A DNA stretch of 64,000 nucleotides. Origin: Vermamoeba vermiformis. Its lineage: Eukaryota; Tubulinea; Echinamoebida. The position numbers and the translations under genes were made by a program. Below the pieces are notes generated by a model. That model ran no database searches. It worked only from the letters and a program-made list of their open reading frames with translations, and was not told where the DNA came from. The stretch spans positions 1 to 64,000 of the forward strand of contig JBEWZL010000296.1 in NCBI GenBank assembly GCA_045837725.1, written 5' to 3'. The stretch's first letter is position 1. Each line of letters opens with the position of its first letter. Shown here in pieces: positions 1 through 12,868 of the stretch.

Positions 1-1332
1 CAACACACAACCCATTGGGCGGAAGCAAAAAATATTATGAAAACTGGTACACTAACTTTTCGGAAATTAGGAGGTGAGTAACTCGTGCGTCGCAACTCGT
101 AATCACAAATTAATCTGATCGATCATCAGAAAAAAAGGATCGCACTGAAGAGGAAAAGAAGCTCTTGGATCTTTCTCTAGTATGGTTTGGCCTTGATACT
201 AACTATCTTGATTATCCATTGTCTGGAGGCTCTCGATATGGAGTTGCTCAATTCACGCTTAATCAATCTGGGTTGCTTGAACCATTTTTGGCAGAATTCA
301 ATCTAAAAGAATCTGATATAAACGTATGGAAGTGGGATCGAACGTACAACAAGTAAGTTTAGTGAATTAAGTTTATTTTTCTAACGTCCTTACAGAGAGG
401 TGTCAACGTGCTTCCTCTTTACTACCAAGGATCATCGCTCGAAATTTTTTGGTACCAAATTAATTTCGATAACAATTGAAAACTTTTACCGGGAGCACTA
501 CAATGCGCAAAAGCAGATGGTCTTTACTACAAAAAAGCGTTCGGTATGTTTCACGGGTTAGAATTAATTCGAAAAGCTAATTGAAACAGGACGGGCACTA
601 TGATACTTTCAGCTTTGCTTTCGAGCAGCCAGTTGGAGGAAACGTTTGGAGGATAAACCCATTTACGGCAACGCTCAAGATCGGCGTGCATCTTCCAAAC
701 AATTATACTTGCAAGAAAGGAACAAATTGCTGCGAAATAAATCCGAACAAGAGCACGAGGGATGAATGGAATAAAGCTAAAGATGAATGGTACGTGAATT
801 ATTCATTCATAATAACTACTGATGGTGTGCTAGGAGTCGCCAGGCTTCAGACCTCAGCGACGATGACAAGAATAAATTACGAGAGTTACGGTATGAAATT
901 GGAATGTTTAACCTGGACGACGAGAAATTACCTTCGAAGAAGCAATTTAAGAAAGAAGTAACACCTGCCTTGTTTGAAAGAATTTGTAACAGCTGGCATA
1001 ACTCACGCAAGTGCACAATCAAACGGAAGCCCCATGGACAACAAGCAATATCCGTGGAGGTTTTACAGAGCGAAGTTACTTTTACAGCTTTCTTTTATTG
1101 CGGAAAAATAACATTATCTGGTGGTTTACGAACTGGCAAAGACTCTCTCATGAATGCGATACGAGATGTAAATCCCGAGACCATTTTGAACACCGCCGCC
1201 GTCCGAAAACCATTGGGCGACATTACAAATAAGCTCTCAGCCGCAGCCGGTAACAAACTAGTGCCAACGAAGCCAGCGGCCATCCCACAAATAAAGCGTC
1301 CTAACGTTGCTGGCACTAATGTAAATATGTAA
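1..1332 (+). CDS. Unrecognised protein, 5' end outside the window
   Basis: The reading frame is open from base 1, so the start lies upstream. I read exons 1-72, 130-352, about 396-544, about 590-789 and 834-1332, with introns of about 42-57 nt. The last intron (790-833) is inferred because it joins two frames cleanly (..KDEW | SRQASDLSDDDKNK..) and has GTACGT and CTAG ends. The encoded part is rich in aromatic and charged residues, with a short Cys cluster (YTCKKGTNCC) and a basic tail containing KPLGDITNK. I see no membrane segment and recognise no family. The stop at 1330-1332 lies 40 bp from the stop of the convergent neighbour. Confidence 0.6.
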
Positions 1333-1371
1333 AAATTAAACTTTATTTTATGTTACAGCACTGTACAAATA

Positions 1372-4170
1372 TTAGAAGAGTTTAGCAACAGTAGCGGGGA
1401 TATTGTACTGCGCGTAATCGATGGTGACAGTGTACCCAGTGTTATCATTAGGACCCACATAGAGCGTCAATTGACCGACGACATCGAGATGAATGATCTC
1501 CCAGAAAGCTTTGAACGGCAGATCCAGTGTCGTGGCCTTGACGGGCAACCTCGGTGTCTCGATTTTTGCAAGCGGAGGCATCACGATTGAAATGCCTGCT
1601 TTAACAAAATCTAAGTCGAGCACAGCGATCGATTCGTTCTTATAAATCACTCGGACGTTAGATCCGAGCATTCGAACTTCCGTGTTGAACGGGTTCGAGC
1701 AGTTCATGTTGGTTGGAATGGTCTTGGATTTCAAGAATAAAATCGCATCGAAATGCAATAAAGCGAAGGTCACGAGTGTTTCGTTGAGTGGTGGAATGGC
1801 CAGTGAGGTCGTAAAGTTCGAAAATCCAGCTTGCAAGTACGGATAATCTGTCGCGTTGCTAGCACCTGAAAGTGACACTTCCAATGCCTCGCCTGAAGAA
1901 CAATTGATGAGTTAAGTAGAAACGAACATATATGTCTATTCTTACCGGCAACGTAACGCGCAAGAAACTCTCGTGCCAACTCTGGATGTTCTGCTGACGC
2001 GACAAAGTTGCTGTAAACTAGCATGTTGTGATTGGGACCGGGTTTCGTGACAAAACTAGGCAAAGTGCTGTTGCCCATATGAACGCCCTTATAAAACAAA
2101 TCTAATGACACTGCAAAGAATAAACCATTAGTTAATAAAAAAAACATCAACGTTGATCAAAATATCGAACCTCGTCCGAGATCCAAGTACGCGTCCGAAG
2201 GATTGATAATGGTCAGGTGAAGGATCATCTTAATGCCGTTAAAGAATCCTCCGACAATCGATACGTCATCAATATTCATATAACCTTGCAAGTTCTTCAG
2301 ACCTACAATACGAATGTTAGCACGTGCGAAGAAATTGACTCGTTGGAAGTACCTTTAATAGTGACACTTTGGTCCAGTTCGACGCCTTGCACGGTGATAT
2401 TTCCAATAGACAAAGTGCTCAATGCGTCAGTCTTGCCGACTAAAGCAAAAGGCACCTCTGCTTGCGACAGAAAACTTGTGACAAAGTCGTCGAAAGTCGA
2501 GTCAACTGTCAGTGTTCCGTTCAACTGCGCCTCGTAGCTCAGCGGCGCTACTTCGGTCAAATCAATTTGGTCCGGGAAATTCTCGAATAAACCGGCCAAT
2601 CGTTGTTGGAACATCACTTTGGTGTCATGCAGCACCATACTAAATAATATTATTAAGACTTCATTACGATCATTAATTTTGACGTACCTTTGCATGACAA
2701 TAGGCGCCTCGGAGCCTAATGGATTGATAATCGTAACAGTCGAATCAGTGCGCAAAGTGAGTGAGTTGCGCGAGTTCGGATCAACGACTAAAGCAAGAGA
2801 ATTGATAGCGAATGACTTGACAAGTTCCATCTTCTGGCCCTGGATCTGGTTCTGAATGGCAAATCCACTAAACGCTCGGCTAAACAGCGGTACTGACGAT
2901 GCATTAGCAGCACCCACGACTGAAATATCGATCAATTGGCCCGCGAAAAACAACGACATCATTTCTCCGGCAATGGTTAAATTGTCCGGCTTAATAATTG
3001 CCTTGCTAGCCATGACGTTAACTACAAAATAATTAGAAAATTAAATTCTAAGAAAAAAATTTGACTTACGGCCAGGCACTAATGAAGCATTTGAAACGAC
3101 TACAGGACCCATATACGAATCTTTGTAATATAAGCCGAAATATAAGTCACCTAATGGCTCAATAGTGATATAAGTAGGATTGTAGCTCGTCATTGTCGTG
3201 TAGAGAATAATCTCGTCTTTTGTACTGTGCGTCATGTCCACATCCGAAATAGTCGTATTTTTCAACCCATCAAAACCTTAATAGTACCATCGTTAGTACG
3301 ATTATTACTAAATATGGCAATAGTTGTAGTTTAGATGTACCTGGCAAGGTGATTTCTTTTTCAATATTAACAGGACCAATAGTTACTCCGAATGCTTGCA
3401 CTTGCGAGTTCAATTGAAACGTTGTAGTGACATTAATGCTCCTAGTCAAGTCCTTATTGAATTCTACGAATGCTGTTTGATTCACTACTGCTGCAGTGCC
3501 ATTCAGAACCACATCTGTTGAATTGTTCGATGGCAGGAGCAGATCTGGCAGTGCTAGCGATAGAACTGCTTGGTTATTGTGCCATATAGTACAATTAACG
3601 CCAGTAGCTTTAGCGTCGATGGATCCAGGGTTGCGGATGCGTGCCTTGGTGATTAGCAGAAGCGAGTCCCGTTTTGGATCTGTTATCGTCAACTCGGTGA
3701 AAGTGATCTCTATTTGATTAGCCATATTCTGCGCTACTTTAGGTACAACAAAGAACCAAGACAGCACGCCAGCTGCCGCTAGAAATGTAATTATGGATGC
3801 AACAATAATTATATTCCGCTTCCATGGCTTCAATCCTGGTTTTTTCGGTGGCTGATAATATTCCTTTAATATTATTGTATAAATATAATAATATTTTCTA
3901 CAAAGCACAAGTATTATTCAATAGAAAAATCGAGATCTATTTATAGAGACTCTTTGAAATCAAAATTAATGATATAAGTTCAAAAATACGAATAATACAT
4001 ATAATTAGTGCTAAACTAAAATTTTGAATGAACAGTAATTAAATACTGTCTCAAGAATTATTTTCGTTTTGGAGAACAAGAAAATTAATCAATTGCCATT
4101 GAAAGTTATTAATTCTTACCTTTTCAAAGTCTAATAGTGGTACGTTGTCGTCATCATATGAATTTATCAT
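1372..4170 (-). CDS. Single-pass membrane protein with LEA2/DUF3712-like repeats
   Basis: Eight exons read as 4120-4170, 3341-3863, 3070-3276, 2688-3021, 2353-2639, 2171-2302, 1946-2110 and 1372-1892 give a continuous 739-aa protein. A short acidic cytosolic head (MINSYDDDNVPLLDFEK), a Pro/Lys-rich stretch and one membrane helix (about residues 36-60, IIIVASIITFLAAAG) come first. A long extracytoplasmic part follows, made of repeated beta-rich blocks of the type ITDP..NPG.I.A and many N-glycosylation sites. This layout is typical of fungal and protist DUF3712/LEA2-type proteins, whose function is unknown. The intron at 2303-2352 is chosen over a readable extension because it restores the long downstream frame. 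The first intron, about 256 nt, is unusually long for this window. Confidence 0.8.
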
Positions 4171-4559
4171 TTTCAGGACAGATTGGACTACTCGTTCACG
4201 AACTCCTTAAGCATGCGATGTGCCAATATTAGTATTACACTAAATATTAACAATAAGAGTTCGTCTATTGTTGTTTCGCGACTGAAGCGCACAAATTAAT
4301 GTTCCTGGATCACAATCTCTTGGTTCTTCTGGAATTTTCGCTTTGCGCGCTTTTAACTCTTCTTAGGAAAACCAGAAACAGCACTTCACTCGTCATGCAC
4401 AATCTCAAAATCATGTACAAATATGAATAAAGGCAGTTTTTGCGAGAGATCGAGAACAGATCGCGTTGTTTCGCTATTAACAAGTGTTTTATTACAGTAA
4501 GTCAAATATTTACAATGCAATGCCCTAGAGCTAAAAATATAATGTTGAACTTCGGCTAT
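4171..4559. other. Intergenic, no gene seen
   Basis: This lies between the membrane-protein start and the small minus-strand ORF. The only feature I see is AATAAA on the minus strand at 4488-4493, a possible poly(A) signal for the ORF ending at 4560. No long frame or RNA gene is apparent. Confidence 0.5.
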
Positions 4560-4793
4560 TCACAGGAAAGGGTTTGTTGGCATTATTATCGCTCTCGATA
4601 AGCCCGGGGACATCGAGTGCTGCGGATTGGGTGTGGATTGGGCTCTGTGTAGGGCTGAGTTAATAAGGGCATTGCTTTTCTTAAGCAACTTGGATGGGCT
4701 TGAGGGAACTTGGTAGGATTGTTGCTGCTTTCGAGCAGGAAAGGTGAACCGAAGGTTGGTTCGTCGATCGACAGGGCTTGCTCCAGATGACAT
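4560..4793 (-). CDS. Small Ser/Pro-rich hypothetical protein
   Basis: An intron-free ORF of 77 codons starts with a true ATG and begins MSSGASPVDRRTNLRF. It is basic and rich in Ser, Pro, Gln and Asn, with no membrane segment or recognisable domain, so it would be largely disordered. A canonical AATAAA follows the stop by about 67 nt, which favours a real transcript. An overlapping frame (4586-4822) is also open but is less well placed. It could still be chance. Confidence 0.4.
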   Translation of the reverse strand: MSSGASPVDRRTNLRFTFPARKQQQSYQVPSSPSKLLKKSNALINSALHRAQSTPNPQHSMSPGLSRAIIMPTNPFL

Positions 4794-5487
4794 CGCTTTG
4801 TATATGGTCTACTTGACTTCAAACTGAATAGTTAAATAATTCAAAGGCGATTTTGCGGTTTTATGCTTTCGCCGAGAAGTTCGCTGAAATTTGACTAGGT
4901 TTGACCCTTCATTCATGAAAACACATCGCCAGCTGGAAAGGTGAGGCTTATTTCGATTTAGTGATAGATTTGGGCAATCAAATTGAAGATAATATCTATG
5001 CTTCGCGTTGGAAATATGTGAACCGATCGAGATCGCATAAATTACGATTGCTTAGAGCTGTTTAATCGCCACATTCCGACGAATACTTGTATTATTCAGA
5101 ATTACTTAGTACCGGTCGAATATCTTAATATAGCACATTCGGCATATTATTGACGTTTTAAGAAGTTTTTGATATCTTTGAGAGCAATTTGCAACAACTA
5201 TGCTTGATTGCTTATTATCTAACGCGCATTTATTAATATTATAGTATATACTAAACAAGGGTATCAATCGAGGGATAAACTTTAAACAAGGATGAATGGT
5301 ATGGGTGGATGTGGTTTGTGTGGCTTACGTGGTGAAGGGCGTAGTATACATAAGAAGTCAGGATGTTAAGTCGAATGTGCCCGCAAGCATTTCTAGCCAT
5401 TGAAGAGCTACCAAGCGATTTCTTACATTTTGGCGCCTTTCTCCGTTGCATGGAAATACTCCGACACCGCTGACTTCGATTGAATTT
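4794..5487. other. Intergenic / 3' flank of the TOM1-like gene
   Basis: AT-rich sequence upstream of the small ORF and downstream of the TOM1-like stop. An open minus frame (5251-5451) runs in from the TOM1-like 3' end and has no coding character. No tRNA-like fold or repeat was seen. Confidence 0.45.
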
Positions 5488-6929
5488 TTATACATTAGCC
5501 ACTGGCGGGACTGTGCTAGCCTTGCGCTCGTTGATCAAGAGCGGCGAGTAGACATTGACGGCGCTGCTAGAGTTCGTTGACTTGCCGCTGTTTGTTTTAT
5601 TGCTCGGGCGACCAGCAGGACGCAGAATGATAAGCTAAAGACCGAATAAGTGAGTCAAATAATACTATTATATAATATGAGTGATATATTTACCATCAGA
5701 ATCAAGGGGATAAGCTCTAAGCAGAAAAAGTACACGAGATCCAACCAGACCCAGTCCGCGAGCGGCATGAACGTGCCGACACTAACACAACATTAGATAT
5801 GGCTCATGTAGAGAAGGCATTATAGTACTACACTCGTGTAATGTGTATGTGGTGTAGTGTAATGAAAACTTACATTGTGATGACGGCACGAGCGACGAAA
5901 CAGAGCGTGCACAGCAGCGTCAAGATCTTCACTTTAGGCAACACAGTATCGCGCATTTTAGTCAACAAAGGTCCACCGTGCAAAAACTTGGCATAAAATC
6001 TGCAAAAGAAATGTTAGATTGAATTTCCAAATGTCGCTACGTCCTTTCGAACGAATTCTTGATAGAATTTTCTAATTGTAATTACGGAATAATAATAGTA
6101 ATATAATTAAATATGATAATAAGTACCTTCCACCGTATACTACAAATCCAATCGCTGTTGTTATGTACAATCCACCGTCAAAGCAGAAGAGGATCTGCTC
6201 AACAAGTGTAGAGGCATCAGGCACGTCAGTGTGGTCCTCGTGCACCGATTCATATAAAATCCAGTCGAGGCCTAATAGCGTAACTACAATTAAATACATC
6301 ACTGCGGTTACGCTAAAGTAGATTGGCCGCAGTCTTTGGATGTTCTTTTCTCCACCGCCATAAGCGTTGTGATATATTTCGGCCCTATAATTAACGTGTC
6401 AATAATAATATTCAAGATCAATGAGATGGGCGCGCATCTTGTTTCCATTTCTGATCGTTGCAAGTACAATCTGAATCCTCGGAACTGAAACAGGTCTTAA
6501 AGTTAATTGTTGTGCTTACCATAAGAACAAAATAATTAAGTAGCATGAAAAGAAGAAAAAGGAGGGAACCAAGTTCAACGCTAGGTTAATAAAGTTGAGC
6601 ATCTCGATTTTGTGCTCCATAACATAAGGCTGCAGAGCGAAAAATACAGTCCTCGCTAAATAAATTAGTTAGATATTAATAATATAATATTATAGATTCT
6701 AAATGTGGTTTATGAAATTTAAAAATAAAATTATTTGTTTTTTTTGATCGCGATTCGTACTTATCGTTCCCAATAGCAACATCGTCATAAATGTCCTTTG
6801 CCATAAGTGTGATAAATTTCCTGTCTTTTTAAGTCTATACATGCGATGGCCAATAACAAATAACAAAAGGATGTACAATCCCGTCAGCACAAAGTGGCTG
6901 ATGTCATATTCAGCGTGTGTTAACTCCAT
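5488..6929 (-). CDS. TOM1/THH1-like seven-helix membrane protein (DUF1084)
   Basis: Six exons (6761-6929, 6520-6655, 6127-6384, 5874-5999, 5694-5781, 5488-5634) give 307 aa, the usual size for this family. Hydrophobic helices recur through the whole chain, for example HFVLTGLYILLLFVIG, LNLVPSFFFFSCYLIILFLW and FSVTAVMYLIVVTLLGLDW. The TVFFALQPYVME and FCFDGGLYITTAIGF segments match the pattern of plant TOM1/TOM3/THH1 proteins, which are tonoplast membrane proteins, and their protist relatives. The C-terminal tail is short, hydrophilic and Ser/Asn-rich. All splice phases agree. The substrate or partner here is unknown; a receptor-like role is sometimes proposed for relatives. Confidence 0.8.
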
Positions 6930-7659
6930 TATTGCGAACCATATATATCAGGTATTGTAAGCAACACGAGCAACTCGGTAAAATGAGAATAGCTTGCGCG
7001 CACAATCTTTTTACTTTTCTATTTTTGGCGGTTTTCTCCAAGCTGAAACAATTAATTTTACGCGAGAAGTGCCTTAGAATACAACAAAGATCGCTCAAAA
7101 AATATTTAATAAATATGCGGTGTAAATTTTAACCAGAAACAGCGGTTTGGGATCGATTTAATGTTGTCGTTAGTTCCGATCGAAAATGAAACAAAGGAGC
7201 TCGCGTAGCTCATTAGATATAATCATAAAGGCGATGGAAATAAATCCAGGAAGAATGGAATGCGGTTCGTGGTGCTTATTTTTCCGTGTTAAATAAAGTA
7301 TACCAAAAATTGGTCGGATCCACCCTCCACTCTTTTGTAGGTCAAGCAAATCTTATTTCACGGCATTAAGCATGATATATCGTAGCTCACATAATCTTTT
7401 TATACCAATCCGGGTGTCCTTATTCGAAGATTTTCTTGTGTGAATTCTCGTTGCGGAATTCGTTTGATTTTTTGTTTCCAATATTCGTTTTCATTTAAGG
7501 CCCATAAGAAGAACATACGAGGCAGTTAACAATATTTATTTTGCCTATTATTGTTCCGATAGGGCAGAAGATAATAAAGCCATACAGCTAGCGGATGGGA
7601 AGAGTATCTTTTCAATAATAAATTTTAATCGAAAATCATACGACAATTATTGCTAAGAA
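6930..7659. other. Divergent intergenic region
   Basis: This separates the divergently transcribed TOM1-like and pseudokinase genes and must carry both promoters. It is AT-rich. Short opposite-strand frames at 6910-7132 overlap each other and look like chance. No tRNA or repeat was recognised. Confidence 0.5.
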
Positions 7660-10606
7660 ATGGATAGTCGTTCTGCGGCATCAAGTCCAAGATTAGCACC
7701 CCTAGAAGTCATTCACAATGGAGAAGTCGTTCTGTCAGTCACTAGACCCTCATCCTGCCAAAAATCCAAGACCGGATCGAAGTTGTTGCAAGCAAATCGA
7801 GAGCCTTTGGAGTTATCAATTTACAACCATCAATTATTGAAGGACTATTTTTTGGAAATATCATTATTGGTCCATTACACGCCCAGCAATACTTCCGTAG
7901 TTTGCACGCATGTGATCAAACTCGACAAACTGGAACGAATAACGTTTGGAAACGAATCAAATTTACAACCCACAACTAGACCTTTATTAGTAGGCTTGCC
8001 TTTAATTTCTGACATTAAACGAGTCATTAAAAACGCGATCAACACCCACGTAATGGTCAAAAACTATGGATTGAAGATCTCCTTGCACCCAATGAATCCC
8101 AACGACACTACAGTAATAGAGTTCAACTATCCGGAATTATTCGAGATGAAAAATGAAAAAGAATTTTCAAAAAGCAAAACGCCGGGTTCGCCCTTCATTA
8201 AGGACGGACAACCGCATCTCGGTCAGTCCAACGAAATTGTGCGAGATAGCGAAAGAATGCTCGTGGAGCTATTAAGGACAAAAGAAATGTGGTCAGTCGG
8301 AGGCGATTCCGTCACATCCTCGCCTAGATCCGGACTGCTAGGATTATTCATGACCGGCTTATACGACAACAATCACGTATTGATCAAGAAATTCGATAGA
8401 ACACTAGATTTGCTTGGATTCTACAGCGAAGTTTACGTTTCAAGGTAAAATATCATTGCTGATTGTGTATTTCGAAATCACTCTGAATGGCCGATCGAGA
8501 TTCGAAATTTTGACTTTGATTGCAAATAGGAAATTATCACCGTGTCCTTACTTCCTCAAGTTCTTACGAGCCAATGATCAAGATGCCCCGTTTATTGTTT
8601 ACGAGTACTTCGAAGGAAAAGATCTTATTGAAGAACTACCTTCCATCCGACCTGGCCACGAATACTGCCTTGCTTATTACATTGCGGACGCTATGAAGAA
8701 CTTGGCTAGTGTCGGCCTCACTATCCTCAACTTATCTCCCAAAAATATAGTGGTAAGTTGCATTAATTAATCAGCTGAGTGGATCTGCCCGGAGATCGAT
8801 TTCTATAAATGGAAATGTCGAGCAATAGAGCGTTGTAGCGTTCAGTACACGTAGTAATCATACTATTGCATAGCTACGCAAGAGCGAAAACGGATGCTAT
8901 CAATTGAAGCTGATCCCGATCGAAGGAGCTTTTGTGCCGATTGACCTAAGCGCAAGCATGGACGGATCTGTTAGTCCGACTAGTCCTACGAGCAAACCAC
9001 CCACACAGAAGTAAGTCCGCTTCAATTGAAAAGATTCTATTTTCTTATTATGGTATTTCAATTCGCATTTCTGATTTTACTCGGGTGACATAGATTTTGT
9101 GCGTTATTTTAATTATTAGCAATACTTTGAAGTATATCTAGCTCAAGGTGTTATTATTTCGTATCATTACGCTCAATATTCAGAAAAATAATCATTAAGA
9201 AAAAAGTTCGAAAACATTGCTTGGGAATCAACTTTCGACTGAATTTCATACTACTAAATATAATACTAAGATTATTATCGTGCAATTAATTAATAAGCTA
9301 TGATAATTCCGCCACGATTTCGTACCTTCTAATTAAGGCAATTAAATGCCGTTATTCGAAAGCGTATTGTTCTAATAATTGGATTTATAGTGATTTGACA
9401 GCTTTTGGCCAGCTAGTATTGGGTATAATGCGAAGAGAATGGCCTTTGCGTTCATTTGATGTCGCATCCAGCGGTCAATCCCCGCGCTACCACCACTTAG
9501 TCTCTATAGCTCAGTATTGTTTGTCCACACGTTCAGCGACTGACCGAACAAGCTTTGAAGACATTTTGAAGCGGTTAGCTGGGTAAGTAGCGTTACTTCT
9601 CAATGCGTACATTTTTTGCCTAATTTGGCAATCTCGTTACGGCGAATAATCCTAATTTTCGGTCCGACGATCATAAAATTTAACGCTGCATATTATACCT
9701 TATTTAACAGTTCAAGTTAAGACTCGCAAAACGTTAACTCGGCATCCGTTTTATGTAGGTTCCCCAATAGTGTGCCTTGCAGTATGCAAGCTGTACCTTT
9801 ATCACCGAAGCCTACTCCTGCAGCATTTGACCGCAAAGAATTTCGATTGGCGTGCGTTAATATTGGCGCGTTGATGGCAGATCTCGAACTCGAGCTGCAG
9901 TTCAATTTGGTGAAGGTTCAAGCAATGCATGACACTAAGGTACGTTACCATATACAAATTGGTAGATAATTGGCATATTTTCTACGCTTTGGGTTGTCGT
10001 TGCGTTTATTTTCTGAAATTTTTCGAGTCTGCGTAGATCTGGTTTCGAGCAATAAGGAGTATTTATTCGTTTTAAGCCCCGTACTAACCGAGACACTATT
10101 CTACCCGACAGGTGCAAATGTTAAAGCATGCTATTGAAACTGAATTCCCCAAGCTTGCCGTGTTCCAACAGGAGTTTAGCGTGCTGATGGAGAAACTTCG
10201 ACCTCAAAACAGTTTGACACAGGCAGTCGTATTGACCAAAGAGTACATAGATTTGATCGACAGAGACGGAGGCAACCTACTGCTGTTAGTATTCTCGATG
10301 CACTATTATTTGAAACAGTTGATCGAAGGCTGCAGTTTGTTCGTGAACGAGAATTTGAAGCGGATCGAGGAGCTGTTCTTGCTCATCAAGCACTTATACA
10401 ACGATAGACAGTGCGTCGAACTCGGTGGATTGTTATTGAAGCTGCGCGAGTCGATCATATGGCAAGGCAAAGAAGATCAATATCGCGTGTTTGCACAGAT
10501 CAGATCCATTTGCGAATCTCCGTTCAAAATGGATCCGACTGTGCCACCAGTCAACATCACATTGCCATTCAATAGCAACGCAATGCAAATCGTAAATAAT
10601 AACTAA
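7660..10606 (+). CDS. Predicted pseudokinase with novel N- and C-terminal regions
   Basis: Six exons (7660-8444, 8530-8752, 8874-9010, 9391-9582, 9759-9939, 10112-10606) give 670 aa with all phases in register. Residues 1-210 form an unrecognised, probably folded region. A protein-kinase fold follows: a VAIK-like lysine (HVLIKKFD), an alphaC-like glutamate (FYSEVYVSRKL) and a hinge (FIVYEYFEGKDL). The catalytic loop reads LTILNLSPKNIVL, so the HRD triad is ILN and the catalytic Asp is Asn. The DFG position reads IEG. Loss of both Asp residues argues against catalysis and for a scaffold or allosteric role. A long helical C-terminus (about 150 aa) and an Asn-rich tail end the protein. Confidence 0.75.
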
Positions 10607-11126
10607 TAACGCCCTATTTATTTATCAATATTCGAAAAATAACAAAAACCAAAAATAATACTCTCAAATAATAATAATATTACTTCGCCTTACAAAATCA
10701 ATAATACGGTTCATATTCGTAAGAATAGGGGCCTTATTCTCTTGTAAGGCAATTTTGTCGAGAGAACCTTCATATTTATAGCAACTACAATTGTTTTGTG
10801 TGTTCAGTGTAAAAAGTTAAAATTTATAAATATCGTACGTCCAAACACGTTTAAATTTACCAAATTTGAGACTTTTTTAAATAAATTCTTGTGCGCATAT
10901 TATAATTATAAGTTACGCCGAACATAAAGTTGAATACAGATGATGATTGCAGGAGGTACATATAGAAGTACGTAAGGTATTTTATATAAAATAAACAAAC
11001 AGGGTACTTAACAGGATTAGATGGAAGATCTAAGCGGAAAAAGATTCGTACTGAATTAAATTTCATTTCTTAACGTTATTTATTCCAGTATGTACAATTA
11101 AAATAGACCTATATGAATAGGCCTCT
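10607..11126. other. Convergent intergenic region
   Basis: AT-rich DNA between the convergent pseudokinase and EF-hand genes. The minus ORF at 10857-11066 is low-complexity and AT-biased and is not convincing. I see no RNA gene. Confidence 0.45.
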
Positions 11127-12278
11127 CTAAAGAATGTTACAATTACAAATTTGTTTCTGGTACAAGCGAGGTTTAGCTATGTTGACATCATCTCCTCGAT
11201 CCAGTTTGTCCAAAATATAAAAATAATACATCGAGAATTCCTATAATAATAAAATATTAGATAAAAGATAAAAATTATGCAAAAAAAAGTATTTACAAGC
11301 TCGATCGAGATCGGCTTGATATTGATCTCGCCTCAAACCGAACAAAAGGCAAGAATAATATTGGTTTAAAAAAAAATTTTTTTAAAAAAAAAGAAAAAAA
11401 ATTTTTTTTTTTTTTTTTATAAAAAATTTTTTAAAAAATAAATAGCGTTATACAATTGGATGATATAAAATAGGATGTAATATGAATTAAATGGAAGAGA
11501 ATTATTTTCATTTTGATCTCGATAAAATCTCGCGAGAAAATTGACAATTAAATCGGCGGATATAAGACGTACCTCTTCCTCTAGCTGCATATTGAGCTTT
11601 GGCACATTGAAGTCTCGTAAAACGGCTAGTAAAGCCTCTTCAGAAATGCCGATCACAAAGCCAAATCTTGAAAAACGATCAAAATTCATCTTCTTCGTTG
11701 ACGGATCTGCTAATACGCTGAATATTCTACCTCCATATTTATACCTATCGTTGCAAATTAAAATAATGAGTTTTTGCTGACAGATGTAGGCCAAATTGAA
11801 TACTTACAAAAAAACGGTCAATTGTTTGCTCGCTTTGGCTGAAACTAAGGCCAAAAACATATAAAAATCTTCCCACATTATTCCACCTCGATCTTGCGTG
11901 TCTAAACGATTTAAAAAATAAATCCGTTAGAAATATCAAAAATTATTTGAATAATTAGTATTTTTGCATAATATACGTACCAAAAATATCAAATATTTCT
12001 AATATTTCGTAGTCGCTCAGATCCGTCAATTTATTACAAAAATTAACGAACTGATTTTCAGGTAAAATATTTTCTTCATTTACGTGGTCTAAAAACCATC
12101 GTTTAATATTTTGAGTGCCTTTATCTGTCAATAATTTATCGAATATTGTTTCTTTTGCTGTTCTAGCTGTCAGATTCTCTGAACTTGCTGTGTTGATCTT
12201 AGTTATCTCGTCCGTAGCAGTCTTGGGACTCGGCGCGTAATTGACTATTGTCGACACTAGCTCGGTATTAATTCTCAT
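11127..12278 (-). CDS. EF-hand-like calcium-binding protein
   Basis: The first exons are clear: 11981-12278, 11808-11901 and one starting at 11744. They encode an N-terminal helical part, then an EF-hand-like loop (IFDTQDRGGIMWEDF) and a second helix-loop-helix (RFSRFGFVIGISEEALLAVL). Downstream, a minus exon at about 11127-11242 encodes YILDKLDRGDDVNIAKPR, which again resembles an EF-hand loop and ends at a TAG at 11127-11129. The exons between about 11300 and 11560 are uncertain because the region is broken by an A/T homopolymer tract. The arrangement recalls EF-hand proteins of the EFCAB type, but I cannot assign a specific orthologue. Confidence 0.6.
11367..11443. repeat. A/T homopolymer low-complexity tract
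   Basis: Runs of A and T, including one T run of about 18 nt, lie within or between the 3' exons of the EF-hand-like gene. This is simple-sequence DNA. No target-site duplication or element was seen around it. Confidence 0.8.
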
Positions 12279-12868
12279 ACATAGGACTTAAAAATTAGAG
12301 TTGTGTTGTTGTGGATTTTGTTGGCAGCAAAAACAGAAACGCTACAGCGGCGCTCAAAGTCGTCAAATTTAATCCCCAAGATCACCAAACATTAGCAACT
12401 AAACATTAGAGACAATTAATTAATCCGACATTAGCCAGTCTTCTAACTTAAAGGTAACCGGTTAGTTGTTGTGAAAAGCCAATTTTGCAAGGAAGGTATG
12501 ACTATTTTCTGATAGAGTTTCATAATGCCCACATAGGTTCGTGTGCGTACGTACACTTGTCTCGAGGCAGATCTCAAATTATGTAATTATATCCGCTCAA
12601 AATGAAATTACCTTGCAATATCATCAACGGGGCAGAAAAGCACAGCCAGGTGCTTCATCCATGCAGCTGAAATTGACCGACGTCTCTCTTTGATTGTCTG
12701 GAAACTTTTGCTGACTGAAAATCATTCGCCAGTTTCGCTAAGTCAACGCTGTTGTCGGCCCGTGCGGGTACTCAAATACCATAGGAATTTACACAGTATT
12801 CTGAAGTGATTGAATTTTAAATGATTTTTTTAGTTAATTAGCGCCACTACAATAATAGTGTTCGTGGT
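12279..12868. other. Intergenic, no gene seen
   Basis: This lies between the EF-hand-like start and the 3' end of the C2/LURP-one gene, both on the minus strand. It should hold the promoter of the former. No frame above 60 codons and no RNA fold was recognised. Confidence 0.45.

Noticed and set aside
11367-11443. A/T tract as a possible retrotransposon tail
   Set aside because: It has long runs of both A and T, with no adjacent element or target-site duplication. It looks like simple-sequence DNA.
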